DNA from: Alphaproteobacteria bacterium MarineAlpha10_Bin2
GTDB lineage: Bacteria; Pseudomonadota; Alphaproteobacteria; UBA828
Direction of reading: 5' to 3'
Assembly: GCA_002937555.1 (NCBI GenBank)
Contig: PTKB01000004.1
Coordinates: 1-32,197, forward strand
DNA length: 32,197 bases
Under the pieces are notes generated by a model. That model did no database searches, was not told the DNA's origin, and worked only from the letters and a program-made list of their open reading frames with translations. Of this stretch, positions 19,057 through 28,333 are shown piece by piece (within the stretch, counting starts at the first letter, position 1; every line of letters starts with the position of its first letter). Both the position numbers and the translations under genes were made by a program.

Positions 19057-20130
19057 ATGAATATGGAATCCAACGGTGGAATAGAGAACGCGCGCCTTGG
19101 CGCGCTGGCGACGGCCGTTCCCGATCATGTGTTGAACCAAGACGACGTCATGCGCGGCGCGGCGAAACTGTTCAAAGGCTCTTTTCACGATTTCGACCGG
19201 CTGATACCTGTGTTCAAGAATGCCGCCATTGGCACCCGCCATTCCTGCGTTCCCATCGACTGGTACCTGGAAGAGCACAGCTTCGCCGAGCGCAATGCGC
19301 TGTTTGTCGAGAACGCCGTCGATTTGCTTGAGCAGGCGGTGCTGCGCTGCCTGGAGCGCGCCGGCCTCGCCATTGCGGATGTCGACGTCTTGGTGGTCGC
19401 TTCGACGTCGGGAATCGCCGCGCCCAGCCTCGATGCGCTGTTGGTCGAGCGGCTTGAGATGCGGCGCACCGTTCAGCGCTTGCCGATCTTCGGTCTCGGC
19501 TGCGCCGGCGGCGTTATCGGCATGGCGCGGGCGGGCGCCCTGGCGCGCGCCATGCCGGGCGCCAATGTCGTCTTCGCGGTGGTCGAATTGTGCGGTTTGA
19601 CCTTCCGTTTCAAAGACCGGAGCAAGAGCAATGTGATCGCCACCGCATTGTTCGGCGACGGCGCCGCAGCCGCCGTGGTGAATACCGAGATGTCGGGGCC
19701 CGAACTTTTCGCTTGGGGCGAGCATACCTGGCCGGACACGCTCGAGATCATGGGCTGGCGCATCGAGGATGACGGCTTCGGCGTGCTGTTTTCGCGCGAC
19801 ATTCCCAATCTGGTGCGCTCCAAGATGCGCCATGCGGCCGAGCAATTCCTCGCCGATAACGATCTTGCGCTCGAGGATATCGACGAGTTCGTCTGTCATC
19901 CCGGCGGCGCGAAAGTGCTGACGGCGTTGGAAGAGGCGTTCGGCCTGCAAAGCGGCGGCCTCGCGCATGGCCGCGAGACGCTGCGCCAATACGGCAATAT
20001 GTCGGCGGCGACAATCATGTTCGTGCTCGAGCGCTCGCTGCAGCATAATGGCGCAAGCGGCGCGCGGCGCCTGATGTCGAGCCTGGGACCGGGCTTCACG
20101 GCCGGATTTCTGGTCCTCGACGGGGCGTGA
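19057..20130 (+). CDS. Type III polyketide synthase (chalcone synthase-like)
   Basis: Active-site regions FGLGCAGGVIG (Cys), DEFVCHPGGAKV (His) and RQYGNMSAATIMFVLE (Asn). Start at ATG 19057 or 19063. Confidence 0.92.
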   Translation: MNMESNGGIENARLGALATAVPDHVLNQDDVMRGAAKLFKGSFHDFDRLIPVFKNAAIGTRHSCVPIDWYLEEHSFAERNALFVENAVDLLEQAVLRCLERAGLAIADVDVLVVASTSGIAAPSLDALLVERLEMRRTVQRLPIFGLGCAGGVIGMARAGALARAMPGANVVFAVVELCGLTFRFKDRSKSNVIATALFGDGAAAAVVNTEMSGPELFAWGEHTWPDTLEIMGWRIEDDGFGVLFSRDIPNLVRSKMRHAAEQFLADNDLALEDIDEFVCHPGGAKVLTALEEAFGLQSGGLAHGRETLRQYGNMSAATIMFVLERSLQHNGASGARRLMSSLGPGFTAGFLVLDGA

Positions 20131-20627
20131 TCGCCGCCTGGATAATTCTCGCCGCCGTTCTTGCGCAACGCCTCGGTGAGCTTGTTTATGCGCGGGCCAA
20201 TACACGCCGGCTGCTGGCCAAGGGCGGCACCGAGTTCGGCGCCGGCCACTATCCGCTGTTCGCACTGTTGCACAGCGCCTGGCTCGTGGCGCAGGCGCTG
20301 TGGCTGATCTTCATGGGTCTGGAAAATGTGATTTGGCCGCTGGTCGCGGTCTATGGCGCCTTGCAATTATTCCGCGCCTGGATCTTGTTGAGCCTGGGAG
20401 AGCGTTGGACGACGCGGGTAATCGTTTTGCCGGATGCGCCCTTGGTCCGCGCTGGGCCGTACCGTTTTATCCGCCATCCGAATTATTGGCTGGTGTGCGC
20501 CGAAATCGCGATCCTGCCGTTGATTTTCGGCGCTTGGCCTTTGGCGCTTGCCTTCTCAATCCTTAACGGCGCGTTGCTGTTCCATCGTATTCGTATCGAA
20601 AACGCCGCGCTCAATCAGCTCCGTTAG
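20127..20627 (+). CDS. Isoprenylcysteine carboxyl methyltransferase (ICMT/YpbQ)-family membrane methyltransferase
   Basis: 166 aa with GPYRFIRHPNYWLVCAEIAILPLIFGAW...HRIRIENAAL. GTG start overlaps the PKS TGA by 4 bp. Confidence 0.87.
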   Translation: MIAAWIILAAVLAQRLGELVYARANTRRLLAKGGTEFGAGHYPLFALLHSAWLVAQALWLIFMGLENVIWPLVAVYGALQLFRAWILLSLGERWTTRVIVLPDAPLVRAGPYRFIRHPNYWLVCAEIAILPLIFGAWPLALAFSILNGALLFHRIRIENAALNQLR

Positions 20628-20634
20628 CGTCGTG

Positions 20635-20841
20635 TTATATCGACAGCCCAATGAGGCACAGTAGAGATGCGAATATGCCGTTGGTCGTATTGCACGGTGC
20701 GGCGCGCTTGAAAAAGCCACCCTTGCTCGGCTCATTATCCGCATTCGTCGGCGTTTCCAAACGTGCGGCCCAGGACGGGCCCACCGTCGACAACGCCAGC
20801 GCGAAAGTGGCCGGTTTCACCGAACTCCGCTTTCTCGCCAT
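20635..20841 (-). CDS. Small hypothetical protein (68 aa) with hydrophobic C-terminus
   Basis: ATG at 20841 is preceded by a strong SD (GGAGGAAGATCATG). Translation: MARKRSSVKPATFALALSTVGPSWAARLETPTNADNEPSKGGFFKRAAPCNTTNGIFASLLCLIGLSI. No family recognised. Confidence 0.45.
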   Translation of the reverse strand: MARKRSSVKPATFALALSTVGPSWAARLETPTNADNEPSKGGFFKRAAPCNTTNGIFASLLCLIGLSI

Positions 20842-20914
20842 GATCTTCCTCCATCCAAATGTTGGTCGTTTCTGCCTACAAATTGTTAGATGAGGGGGCT
20901 TCGGAATTAACCAA

Positions 20915-20928
20915 GTGACAGAAGTCAC
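20915..20928. repeat. Perfect inverted repeat GTGAC-agaa-GTCAC
   Basis: Read directly in the intergenic region upstream of the 68-aa ORF. Confidence 0.5.
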
Positions 20929-20960
20929 AATCCATACAAATAAAGTTTACCGGCACCGAT

Positions 20961-21010
20961 TTCACTCCCGAATGATCTATCCGGTGAACATTATTTCACT
21001 ACGAATGAAA
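20961..21010. promoter_or_regulatory. Cluster of TTCAC/GTGAA half-sites (possible operator)
   Basis: TTCACTCCCGAATGA (20961), GTGAA-cattat-TTCAC (20984-20999) and TTTCA-ctacgaa-TGAAA (20994-21010). Repeated and inverted half-sites in an AT-richer intergenic stretch. Confidence 0.35.
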
Positions 21011-21050
21011 CTATTTACCGCACGCTATCCGGGCGAACTCGGCCCTCCGT

Positions 21051-21782
21051 CTAGGGCCAGGCGGCGGCTCTCAGACCGTCGGGGACGATTTCGGCAAAGA
21101 AGCGGAAATAACCGCCGTCTTGCGCGACCGCCGGCCTGGGCCGGAATTCGGTTTCTTCGGCGGGCAAGTCGCGTGCTTCCGGGAGGGCGACCTTGGTGCC
21201 GTCGAGGCGTTGCAAAACGTCAACGAAGCGAATGTTGGCGAACTCCGGTGACGGATGTACCCAGGCATTGAGGTGAAAGCGGTTGCCTTCGCAAGCGCTG
21301 ACGAGCCAATAGAACGAATGAGAGTCGAGGATCTTGCCGAGCGGCGGGCTGTCGAAAAAACCACTGGCCTCGAGCGACGTGCGCAACAGATTCATTTCCA
21401 CATCGTTCAATTGGGCTACGGCGCGTTTGCCCGACCATGGCCAATTGGGAAAGTGGAGAAGAAAATCCGGGCTCACCTTGGATGACAATATTTCGGCATC
21501 GATCATCCCGCCGCCGCCATCGGGAAGTCCGTTAATTTCGTAGGTGCGCACCTGTTCGGAAAAGATCGCGTTATAAATGAAGCGGTATCGCGGCGGCGCG
21601 TGGCTGCGGCAAGATTCCTTCAAATCCTCGCCGGCGAGATAGCTGAACCATGTAAACCGCCGCTCAGCTGCGTTCTCCGGCCGCTCGACATATTCGCACG
21701 CGCCGAGAACCAACGCCGCGCAGAACATAAGCAACATTCGGCGCGCTCGCCCGAACGTTGAATCGATGTGACGCCCTTTCAT
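21051..21782 (-). CDS. Hypothetical lipoprotein
   Basis: MLLMFCAALVLGACEYVERPEN contains a lipobox (LVLGAC). No recognised domain in the rest. Likely start is ATG 21737. Confidence 0.65.
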   Translation of the reverse strand: MKGRHIDSTFGRARRMLLMFCAALVLGACEYVERPENAAERRFTWFSYLAGEDLKESCRSHAPPRYRFIYNAIFSEQVRTYEINGLPDGGGGMIDAEILSSKVSPDFLLHFPNWPWSGKRAVAQLNDVEMNLLRTSLEASGFFDSPPLGKILDSHSFYWLVSACEGNRFHLNAWVHPSPEFANIRFVDVLQRLDGTKVALPEARDLPAEETEFRPRPAVAQDGGYFRFFAEIVPDGLRAAAWP

Positions 21783-21797
21783 ACCGAGGCGCGCGGT

Positions 21798-23135
21798 TCA
21801 GGAGGCGTGCTGCGCGAGGCGGGAATCCGGGTTGGGCATGACCGCGCACGGCATGGTCACCGCCTTGAGGGAGATGCACGCTTTCTTCGCCTCGACTTTG
21901 TGGAGGCCGAGAAATCGTGCGCGATAGAGAATGTCGCCGCGCGTCATTTCGATCGGTGTCAAGGCGGCGGAGGCGTTGGCGAGCAAATCGGGAAGCCGCG
22001 TGGAGACCACCCGCAAGGCCTTTTCGGCAGCCGAGATGGAGCGGTACGCGCCGATTTGAATTGCCCATTGGCCGGCAACGGGGCGCGGCGGCGTGGGCAG
22101 GAAAAGGGCCGAGGTGATTTGTTTCCGTGGGTCCGGTTTGAACATCGGCAAGGGAATCTTGCGGCTGTTCAATGCGGCGAATTGTTTCACGCCGAGGCGC
22201 TTATCGCGCTGCGCCATGCGTTCGAAAGCGAGATCGAGAAGCTTGACCATGTGCTGATCGCGTGACTTTGCGGTGCGCCCGCCAAACACCACGGCGATGA
22301 CGCGCCGGCCATCGCGCACGGCGGACGCCACCAGATTGAATCCCGAAGCGCGAATATATCCGGTCTTCATGCCGTCCATTCCCGGATATCGGTTCAACAA
22401 ATTATTATGAGTGCGATGGGTTGTTCCGCCGTAGGAAAATGATCTGGTGGAGAAATATTCGTAGTAGTGCGGGAAATCCCTGAGAATGGCCATCGCCAGC
22501 ACGCCCATGTCGCGCGCCGAGGAGAGTTGCTTGCGGTTGGGAAGCCCGGACGCATTGCGGAACCGGGTCCGCTTCATGCCGAGCGCCCGCGCCCGCGTGG
22601 TCATCGCCGCGGCGAATTCCCACTCGGTGCCACCGATCGCTTCGGCGACGACGGTGGCAACATCGTTCGCCGATTTTGTCGCCAGCGCCATGATCGCTTG
22701 TTTTACGGTAATGCTGCTGCCGCGCTTCAGGCCCAGCTTCAATGCCGGCTGGCCGGCGGCTCGCTTCGAGACGGACAGCTTGTCGCTCAACTGCATGCGC
22801 CCGCTATCGAGTTCCGCGAACAGCATGTAAAGGGTCATCATTTTGGTGAGCGACGCCGGATAGTTGCGCGTATCGGCATTGCGCGAACGCAGCACTTCTC
22901 CGGTATCGGCATCGAGAATGATCGAGGCGTAACCCGCTTCGCCCGGTTTGGCGCTTGTGAGCAGCAGCGTCATTGCCAGCACCAAAACCGCGGCGCAGGA
23001 AACCATCAGCCGAAAAACTGCCGATCCTCTATTTCTGCGTCTGTTCGCCACCAAATTGCCCGTCACGTTGGTTTTCTCGCGAATCAGGATTTGCCTCTTA
23101 TGAAGCAGAATAGATTCGCCCGTCAAGTTTAACAC
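21798..23135 (-). CDS. D-alanyl-D-alanine carboxypeptidase (peptidase S11) with C-terminal SPOR-like domain
   Basis: ASLTKMMTLYMLF (SxxK), KSANDVATVVAEAIGG (SxN), MDGMKTGYIRASGFNL (KTG); C-terminal WAIQIGAYRSISAAEKALR resembles SPOR. Confidence 0.92.
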   Translation of the reverse strand: MLNLTGESILLHKRQILIREKTNVTGNLVANRRRNRGSAVFRLMVSCAAVLVLAMTLLLTSAKPGEAGYASIILDADTGEVLRSRNADTRNYPASLTKMMTLYMLFAELDSGRMQLSDKLSVSKRAAGQPALKLGLKRGSSITVKQAIMALATKSANDVATVVAEAIGGTEWEFAAAMTTRARALGMKRTRFRNASGLPNRKQLSSARDMGVLAMAILRDFPHYYEYFSTRSFSYGGTTHRTHNNLLNRYPGMDGMKTGYIRASGFNLVASAVRDGRRVIAVVFGGRTAKSRDQHMVKLLDLAFERMAQRDKRLGVKQFAALNSRKIPLPMFKPDPRKQITSALFLPTPPRPVAGQWAIQIGAYRSISAAEKALRVVSTRLPDLLANASAALTPIEMTRGDILYRARFLGLHKVEAKKACISLKAVTMPCAVMPNPDSRLAQHAS

Positions 23136-23178
23136 CCGATTAAGACATCTTAATTCATGCGACGATTATTTACATTTC

Positions 23179-24591
23179 TCAGTCATTAGCGGCAAAATCG
23201 GGCGTTTTTCTGTGCTCGGGATTGGCCGCTTCGAACGCCTGGGCGGCGCGCAGAACACTGACCTCGTCATAATGCCGCCCGACAATCTGCAAGCCCACCG
23301 GCAGGCCGTTCGAGGTAAAGCCGCAAGGCACGGTGGCCGCCGGCTGTCCGGTCAAATTAAAGGGATAGGTAAATGGGCTCCAATCATCCCAGGACGACCC
23401 GTCAGAGCCGATCGGCGTATCGCTGCCGAGCGAAAAAGCCGGAAGCGGCATGGTCGGCGTGAGCAGCAAATCATAATTTTGGTGAAATTCCCGCATCATG
23501 ACCGTCAAGCGGCTGCGCGCCATGGCAGCGCGCATATAGATGTCCATGGTGATCGCCTCGCCTTTCTCAGCGACGGTGCGCAAACCCGGATCGACCAGCT
23601 CGCGCTGTTCCGCCGTCATCGCCCGCAACACAAATGCCGCGCCGGCATACCAATGCGCGCGAAAAATATCCTGCGGGTTCTCAAAGCCCGGATCGATTTG
23701 CACGACCTCAACACCGAGCGCGACAAAAGAATTTGCCGCCGCGGACACCAGCCCGGCGACTTCCGCATCGACGCTGGCATAACCGAGGTCCGGACTGAAG
23801 GCGATGCGCATGCCGCCAATGCCGCCTTCCAAAACGGCGCCGAAATCCCGCGCATCGGCCGGCAAGGCATAGGCGTCGCGGGTGTCGGGCTCGGCCATCA
23901 CCGTCAGCATCAACGCCGCATCCGCGACGGTCCTGGTCATCGGACCGAGATGCGACAAGGTGCCGAACGGGCTCGCCGGATAAATCGGGACACGGCCGAA
24001 ATTCGCCTTGATGCCGAAGATGCCGCTAAACGCGCAGGGAATGCGCACCGATCCACCGCCGTCGGTGCCGATATGGAGCGGCCCCATGCCGCACAACGCG
24101 GCGACGGCGGCGCCGCCGCTGCTGCCGCCGGGTGTATGTTCTAGGTTCCACGGATTCTTCGTGACACCGGTCAGCGGACTATCGGTGACGCCTTTCCAGC
24201 CATATTCCGGCGTCGTGGTCTTGCCCAGCAGCACACCGCCATGCTCCCTGAGACGTGCCACGGCGGGCGCGTCCTCGTCCCATGGCTGATCGCGTGGCGT
24301 GGTTTTGGAGCCCCTCATCGTTGGCCAGCCCTCGGCCAAGACCAGATCCTTAACCGAAACCGGCACGCCGTCGATGCGCCCTTCCGGCGCACCGGCAAGC
24401 CAGCGCTTTTCCGAGCGCCGTGCTGCCGCCATGGCGCCTTCATCGTCGATCAGGCAGAACGCGTTGTAAGCATCATTGCGTTCGTGAATGCGCTCGAGAA
24501 CGGCCTCGGTCGCCTGCACGGGCGAAAGATCACCGGCGTCATATGCGGCCAGCAGATCGACGGCGGACATCCGGCAAATCTCGTCGTTCAA
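23179..24591 (-). CDS. Amidase (amidase signature family)
   Basis: IDGVPVSVKDLVLAEGWPTMRGS, TPGGSSGGAAVAALCGMGPLHIGTDGGGSVRIPCAFSGIFGIKANFGRVP: Ser-cisSer-Lys amidase signature. Confidence 0.95.
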   Translation of the reverse strand: MNDEICRMSAVDLLAAYDAGDLSPVQATEAVLERIHERNDAYNAFCLIDDEGAMAAARRSEKRWLAGAPEGRIDGVPVSVKDLVLAEGWPTMRGSKTTPRDQPWDEDAPAVARLREHGGVLLGKTTTPEYGWKGVTDSPLTGVTKNPWNLEHTPGGSSGGAAVAALCGMGPLHIGTDGGGSVRIPCAFSGIFGIKANFGRVPIYPASPFGTLSHLGPMTRTVADAALMLTVMAEPDTRDAYALPADARDFGAVLEGGIGGMRIAFSPDLGYASVDAEVAGLVSAAANSFVALGVEVVQIDPGFENPQDIFRAHWYAGAAFVLRAMTAEQRELVDPGLRTVAEKGEAITMDIYMRAAMARSRLTVMMREFHQNYDLLLTPTMPLPAFSLGSDTPIGSDGSSWDDWSPFTYPFNLTGQPAATVPCGFTSNGLPVGLQIVGRHYDEVSVLRAAQAFEAANPEHRKTPDFAAND

Positions 24592-24615
24592 AATCTCGTC
24601 TCCCTCATATCGCCG

Positions 24616-25998
24616 CTAGAAATCAGGCGGTTCGATTCCGCTTTCGCGCAATTGCGCGACCAGCGCTTCTTTCAGGCGTGCCAAACCGGCCTGGTCTTCC
24701 GCCTCGCAGCGGGCGACCAAAACCGGCTGCGTGTTCGAGGCGCGCAACAGCCACCAGCCATCCGCCGTGCTAACCCTGACGCCATCGATGGCATCGACAT
24801 CGGCGCCCGCCCCGCTAAGCCGCTCACGGACTTCCTCGATGGCATCGAACTTACGGTCGTCGGCACAAGTAAATCTTAGTTCCGGCGTGTTGACGCGCTG
24901 CGGCAGTGAGGCGCGGAGCGCCGCCAGGCTCTCTTCCTCATCAGCGATCACGGCCAACATGCGGACAGCGGCATAGAGCGCATCGTCGTAACCGTAATAA
25001 CGGTCGGCGAAGAAAATATGGCCGCTCATCTCGCCCGCCAGCGGTGCACCGGTTTCGGCCATTTTCGCTTTGATCAGCGAGTGCCCGGTTTTCCACATGA
25101 GCGGCGTCCCACCGAGCCGCGTGACTTCGTCGAACAATACCTGGCTTGCCTTGACGTCGGCGATGATCGTGGCGCCCGGCCGCTCGCGCAAGACCAGGCG
25201 CGACAGCAAAGCGAGAATTTGATCGCCCCACAGGATTTCGCCGTCACCGTCGACAATACCGATGCGGTCGCCATCGCCATCGAAGGCAATGCCGAGATCG
25301 CACGAACCGGCGCGGACCGCATCGATGAGCTGAACCAGATTTTCGGGCACCGTCGGGTCGGGATGATGGGCCGGAAAACTGCCGTCGATGCGCTCGTTCA
25401 GGAGAATATGTTCGCCGGGCAGCTTGGCCGTGAGCAGCGCCATGGCCTCTCCGGCGGCGCCGTTGCCAGCGTCCCAAACCACTTTGAGCGGCGTGAGCGA
25501 CGCGCTTTCTTCCGCCAAGCGCTCGACATAGCGGTACAGCATAGGATCGTCCCGCTGCGTGCCCGAGCCCTCGCGGTACGCTCCTTCTTCGGCCAGCGCG
25601 CCCAATTCCCGGATGCTGTCGCCGAAAAACGAACTTTTGACCAGCATCAGCTTGAAGCCGTTATTGTCGGGCGGATTGTGCGAGCCGGTGACCATGATGC
25701 CGCCATCGGCATTGAGGCTGTGAACCGAATAATAGAGCATCGGCGTCGGCCCGAGACCGACGCGGATCACGTCGGCGCCGGACGCATTCAGGCCGGCAAT
25801 CAACGCCGCCTCCAATTCGGGAGAACTGACCCGCCCGTCATAACCGACGCAGATGGATTTGCCGCCGTCACGTGCGGCAATGGTGGCGAAGGCGCTCCCG
25901 ATGGCTTTGGCATCGTCGACGCCGAGGGTGCGCCCGACAACGCCGCGAACATCGTACTCGCGCAAGACCGTGGGGTCGAAGCGATGAATTCCCGTCAT
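24616..25998 (-). CDS. Phosphomannomutase/phosphoglucomutase
   Basis: FDPTVLREYDVRGVVGRTL, GGIMVTGSHNPPDNNGFKLM (phosphoserine loop), LGIAFDGDGDRIGIVDGDGEI, GEMSGHIFFADRYYGYDDALYAA. Confidence 0.95.
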   Translation of the reverse strand: MTGIHRFDPTVLREYDVRGVVGRTLGVDDAKAIGSAFATIAARDGGKSICVGYDGRVSSPELEAALIAGLNASGADVIRVGLGPTPMLYYSVHSLNADGGIMVTGSHNPPDNNGFKLMLVKSSFFGDSIRELGALAEEGAYREGSGTQRDDPMLYRYVERLAEESASLTPLKVVWDAGNGAAGEAMALLTAKLPGEHILLNERIDGSFPAHHPDPTVPENLVQLIDAVRAGSCDLGIAFDGDGDRIGIVDGDGEILWGDQILALLSRLVLRERPGATIIADVKASQVLFDEVTRLGGTPLMWKTGHSLIKAKMAETGAPLAGEMSGHIFFADRYYGYDDALYAAVRMLAVIADEEESLAALRASLPQRVNTPELRFTCADDRKFDAIEEVRERLSGAGADVDAIDGVRVSTADGWWLLRASNTQPVLVARCEAEDQAGLARLKEALVAQLRESGIEPPDF

Positions 25999-27326
25999 GC
26001 GTCGGCGGCGACCGGTTCGGACGTGGCGCGGCCGACGCTGACATAGTGGAATCCGGCGGCGGCCATCGCATCCGGTTCATAGATATTGCGCAAATCGACG
26101 ATCACCGGGCTGGCCAGCAACTGTTTGACGCGCGCTAAATCGAGGGCACGGAATTCATTCCACTCGGTCAGGATGACGAGAACATCCGCGCCTTCCATTG
26201 CCGCATATGCGTTGGCGCACCATTCGACTCCGGGCAGCAGCTGTTTTGCCTCGTCCATGGCTTCCGGGTCGTAGGCATGTATAGCTGCGCCACTTTCCTG
26301 CAACGCCGGAATGATCGTCAGGCTGGCGCTGTCGCGCACGTCATCGGTATTGGGCTTAAAGGCCACGCCGAGAACGGTGATGCGTTTGCCGTCCACCGTA
26401 CCGCCGCAAGCCTCGACAATCTTGTGCGCCATACGGACTTTACGTTTCTCATTGATTTCGACCACCGCCTCGACGATATAGCTGGGCGCGCCGCTCTCGC
26501 GTGCGATGCGCACGAAAGCGAGCGTATCCTTGGGAAAGCAGGAGCCGCCGTAACCGGGGCCGGGGTGCAGGAACTTGTTGCCGATCCGGCCATCCAAACC
26601 CATCCCCTTGGCGACGTCATGCACGTCGGCGCCGATCTCCTCGCAAATATCGGCGATCTCGTTGATGAAGGTGATCTTGGTGGCGAGGAAGGTGTTGGCG
26701 GCATATTTGATCAACTCGGCGGTTCTCACGCCGGTAAAGACGACCGGAGTCTCGATCAGGAAGAGCGGTCGGTAAAGCTCCGCCATCCGGGCTTTGGCGC
26801 GCTCAGATTCAACGCCGACGACGACCCGGTCGGGGCGCATAAAATCGCCGATCGCGGCCCCCTCACGCAGGAATTCGGGGTTCGAGACGATATCGAATTT
26901 TGCGTCCGGGCGGCGCGCGCGGATGATGCGGGCAATTTCATCGCCGGTGCCGACCGGCACGGTGGATTTCGTCACCACCACCGAATAGCCGTTCATCGCA
27001 TCGGCGATCTCCTCGGCCGCCGCGTAAACAAACGACAGATCCGCGTGGCCGTCGCCGCGCCGGCTCGGCGTGCCGACCGCCAACATAACGATGTCGGCCT
27101 GCGGCACCGCTTCACCGATGTCGGTGGTGAAGCTCAGCCGGCCGGCAGCGACATTATGCCTGACGAGATCCTCCAGGCCGGGCTCGAAAATTGGGATTTT
27201 TCCGGCTTTAAGACCATCGATTTTTTCCTGCACCTTATCGACGCAGACAACGTTGACGCCGAATTCGGAGAAACAAGCAGCGGAGACGAGGCCGACATAG
27301 CCGGTGCCGATCATGGCAACATGCAT
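25995..27326 (-). CDS. ugd: UDP-glucose 6-dehydrogenase
   Basis: MHVAMIGTGYVGLVSAACFSEFGVNVVCVD, FLHPGPGYGGSCFPKDTLAFVRIA, VLGVAFKPNTDDVRDSASLTIIPAL. Confidence 0.96.
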   Translation of the reverse strand: MHVAMIGTGYVGLVSAACFSEFGVNVVCVDKVQEKIDGLKAGKIPIFEPGLEDLVRHNVAAGRLSFTTDIGEAVPQADIVMLAVGTPSRRGDGHADLSFVYAAAEEIADAMNGYSVVVTKSTVPVGTGDEIARIIRARRPDAKFDIVSNPEFLREGAAIGDFMRPDRVVVGVESERAKARMAELYRPLFLIETPVVFTGVRTAELIKYAANTFLATKITFINEIADICEEIGADVHDVAKGMGLDGRIGNKFLHPGPGYGGSCFPKDTLAFVRIARESGAPSYIVEAVVEINEKRKVRMAHKIVEACGGTVDGKRITVLGVAFKPNTDDVRDSASLTIIPALQESGAAIHAYDPEAMDEAKQLLPGVEWCANAYAAMEGADVLVILTEWNEFRALDLARVKQLLASPVIVDLRNIYEPDAMAAAGFHYVSVGRATSEPVAADA

Positions 27327-27349
27327 GATGAATTCCTGTCAGATTTTAG

Positions 27350-28228
27350 TCACGAAGCGGACGGGTTTTGCAAAAACGCAATCAGTTCGCCGCTGAGATC
27401 GGCGCGTTCGAGGGCGAAAGCGATATTGGCTTGGAGAAACCCCGCCTTGGCGCCGCAATCGAAGCGCCTGCCTTCGAACCGCAATCCATGGCAAGCGATC
27501 CCGTCATCGATCAGTTTGGCCAATGAGTCGGTGAGCTGAATTTCCCCGCCGACGCCGCGCTCCATCCGCTCGAGATAGCCGAACACTTTGGGCTGCAACA
27601 CATAGCGCCCGATAATGCAGAGATTGGAGGGCGCCTGGCTGGGTTCGGGTTTTTCCACCATGCCTTTGATTTCGATGATCTTGCCGTCATCCGCGGCGAC
27701 ATCGACAATGCCGTAGCGGTTGGATTGCGCGTTGGGAATTTCGGCGAGCGCGTAAACGCAGCCGCCACGCTCGTTATAGACGTCTACCACTTGCGTCATG
27801 CAGGGAGTCTTAGACAGCACGAGCTCGTCGACCAGCAGTACGGCAAACGGCTCGTCGCCGACCAAATTGCGCGCACACCACACCGCGTGGCCGAGCCCGA
27901 GCGGCTCCTGCTGGCGGGTAAAAGACAGTGCACCGGCGGGTGGAATAAATTTTGTCACCTCTTCCAATTCGGCCGTTTTGCCGCGCGCCGCCAATTCCGC
28001 CTCTAGCTCATAGGCATGATCGAAATGGATTTCGATCGCGCTTTTGTCGCGTCCGGTAACGAAAATGAATTCTTCGATCCCCGCCGCGGCAGCCTCTTCG
28101 ACCGCATATTGAATGAGCGGCTTGTCGACGATCGGCAACATTTCCTTTGGCACTGCCTTGGTCGCCGGTAAAAACCGTGTGCCAAGACCGGCGACCGGAA
28201 AGACGGCCTTCTTTACGGGCTTAATCAT
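27350..28228 (-). CDS. galU: UTP--glucose-1-phosphate uridylyltransferase
   Basis: VKKAVFPVAGLGTRFLPATKAVPKEMLPIVDKPLIQYAVEEAAAAGIEEFIFVTGRDKSAIEIHFD. Confidence 0.97.
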   Translation of the reverse strand: MIKPVKKAVFPVAGLGTRFLPATKAVPKEMLPIVDKPLIQYAVEEAAAAGIEEFIFVTGRDKSAIEIHFDHAYELEAELAARGKTAELEEVTKFIPPAGALSFTRQQEPLGLGHAVWCARNLVGDEPFAVLLVDELVLSKTPCMTQVVDVYNERGGCVYALAEIPNAQSNRYGIVDVAADDGKIIEIKGMVEKPEPSQAPSNLCIIGRYVLQPKVFGYLERMERGVGGEIQLTDSLAKLIDDGIACHGLRFEGRRFDCGAKAGFLQANIAFALERADLSGELIAFLQNPSAS

Positions 28229-28333
28229 GCACAGTTAATCCTTGATCTCGGCTCTTCGCGGCGCCGCGCCAGGCCAGTGTTTGTCATCTTTTCCGCTGTC
28301 CGGCAAGAGTTTCGCCATGCGCCTGGCGGCGCC

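Noticed and set aside
18922-20265. 447-aa minus-strand ORF opposite the type III PKS
   Set aside because: Arg/Ala/His-rich shadow ORF; the plus-strand PKS has clear catalytic motifs.
20651-20893. 80-aa plus-strand ORF MRHSRDANMPLVVLHG...
   Set aside because: No good SD; the minus-strand 68-aa ORF over the same DNA has a near-perfect SD, so only that was kept.
25018-26046. 342-aa plus-strand ORF opposite the phosphohexomutase
   Set aside because: Antisense shadow ORF; spans the ugd/mutase junction without recognisable features.
26277-27539. 420-aa plus-strand ORF opposite ugd and galU
   Set aside because: Antisense shadow of well-conserved genes with no domain signature.
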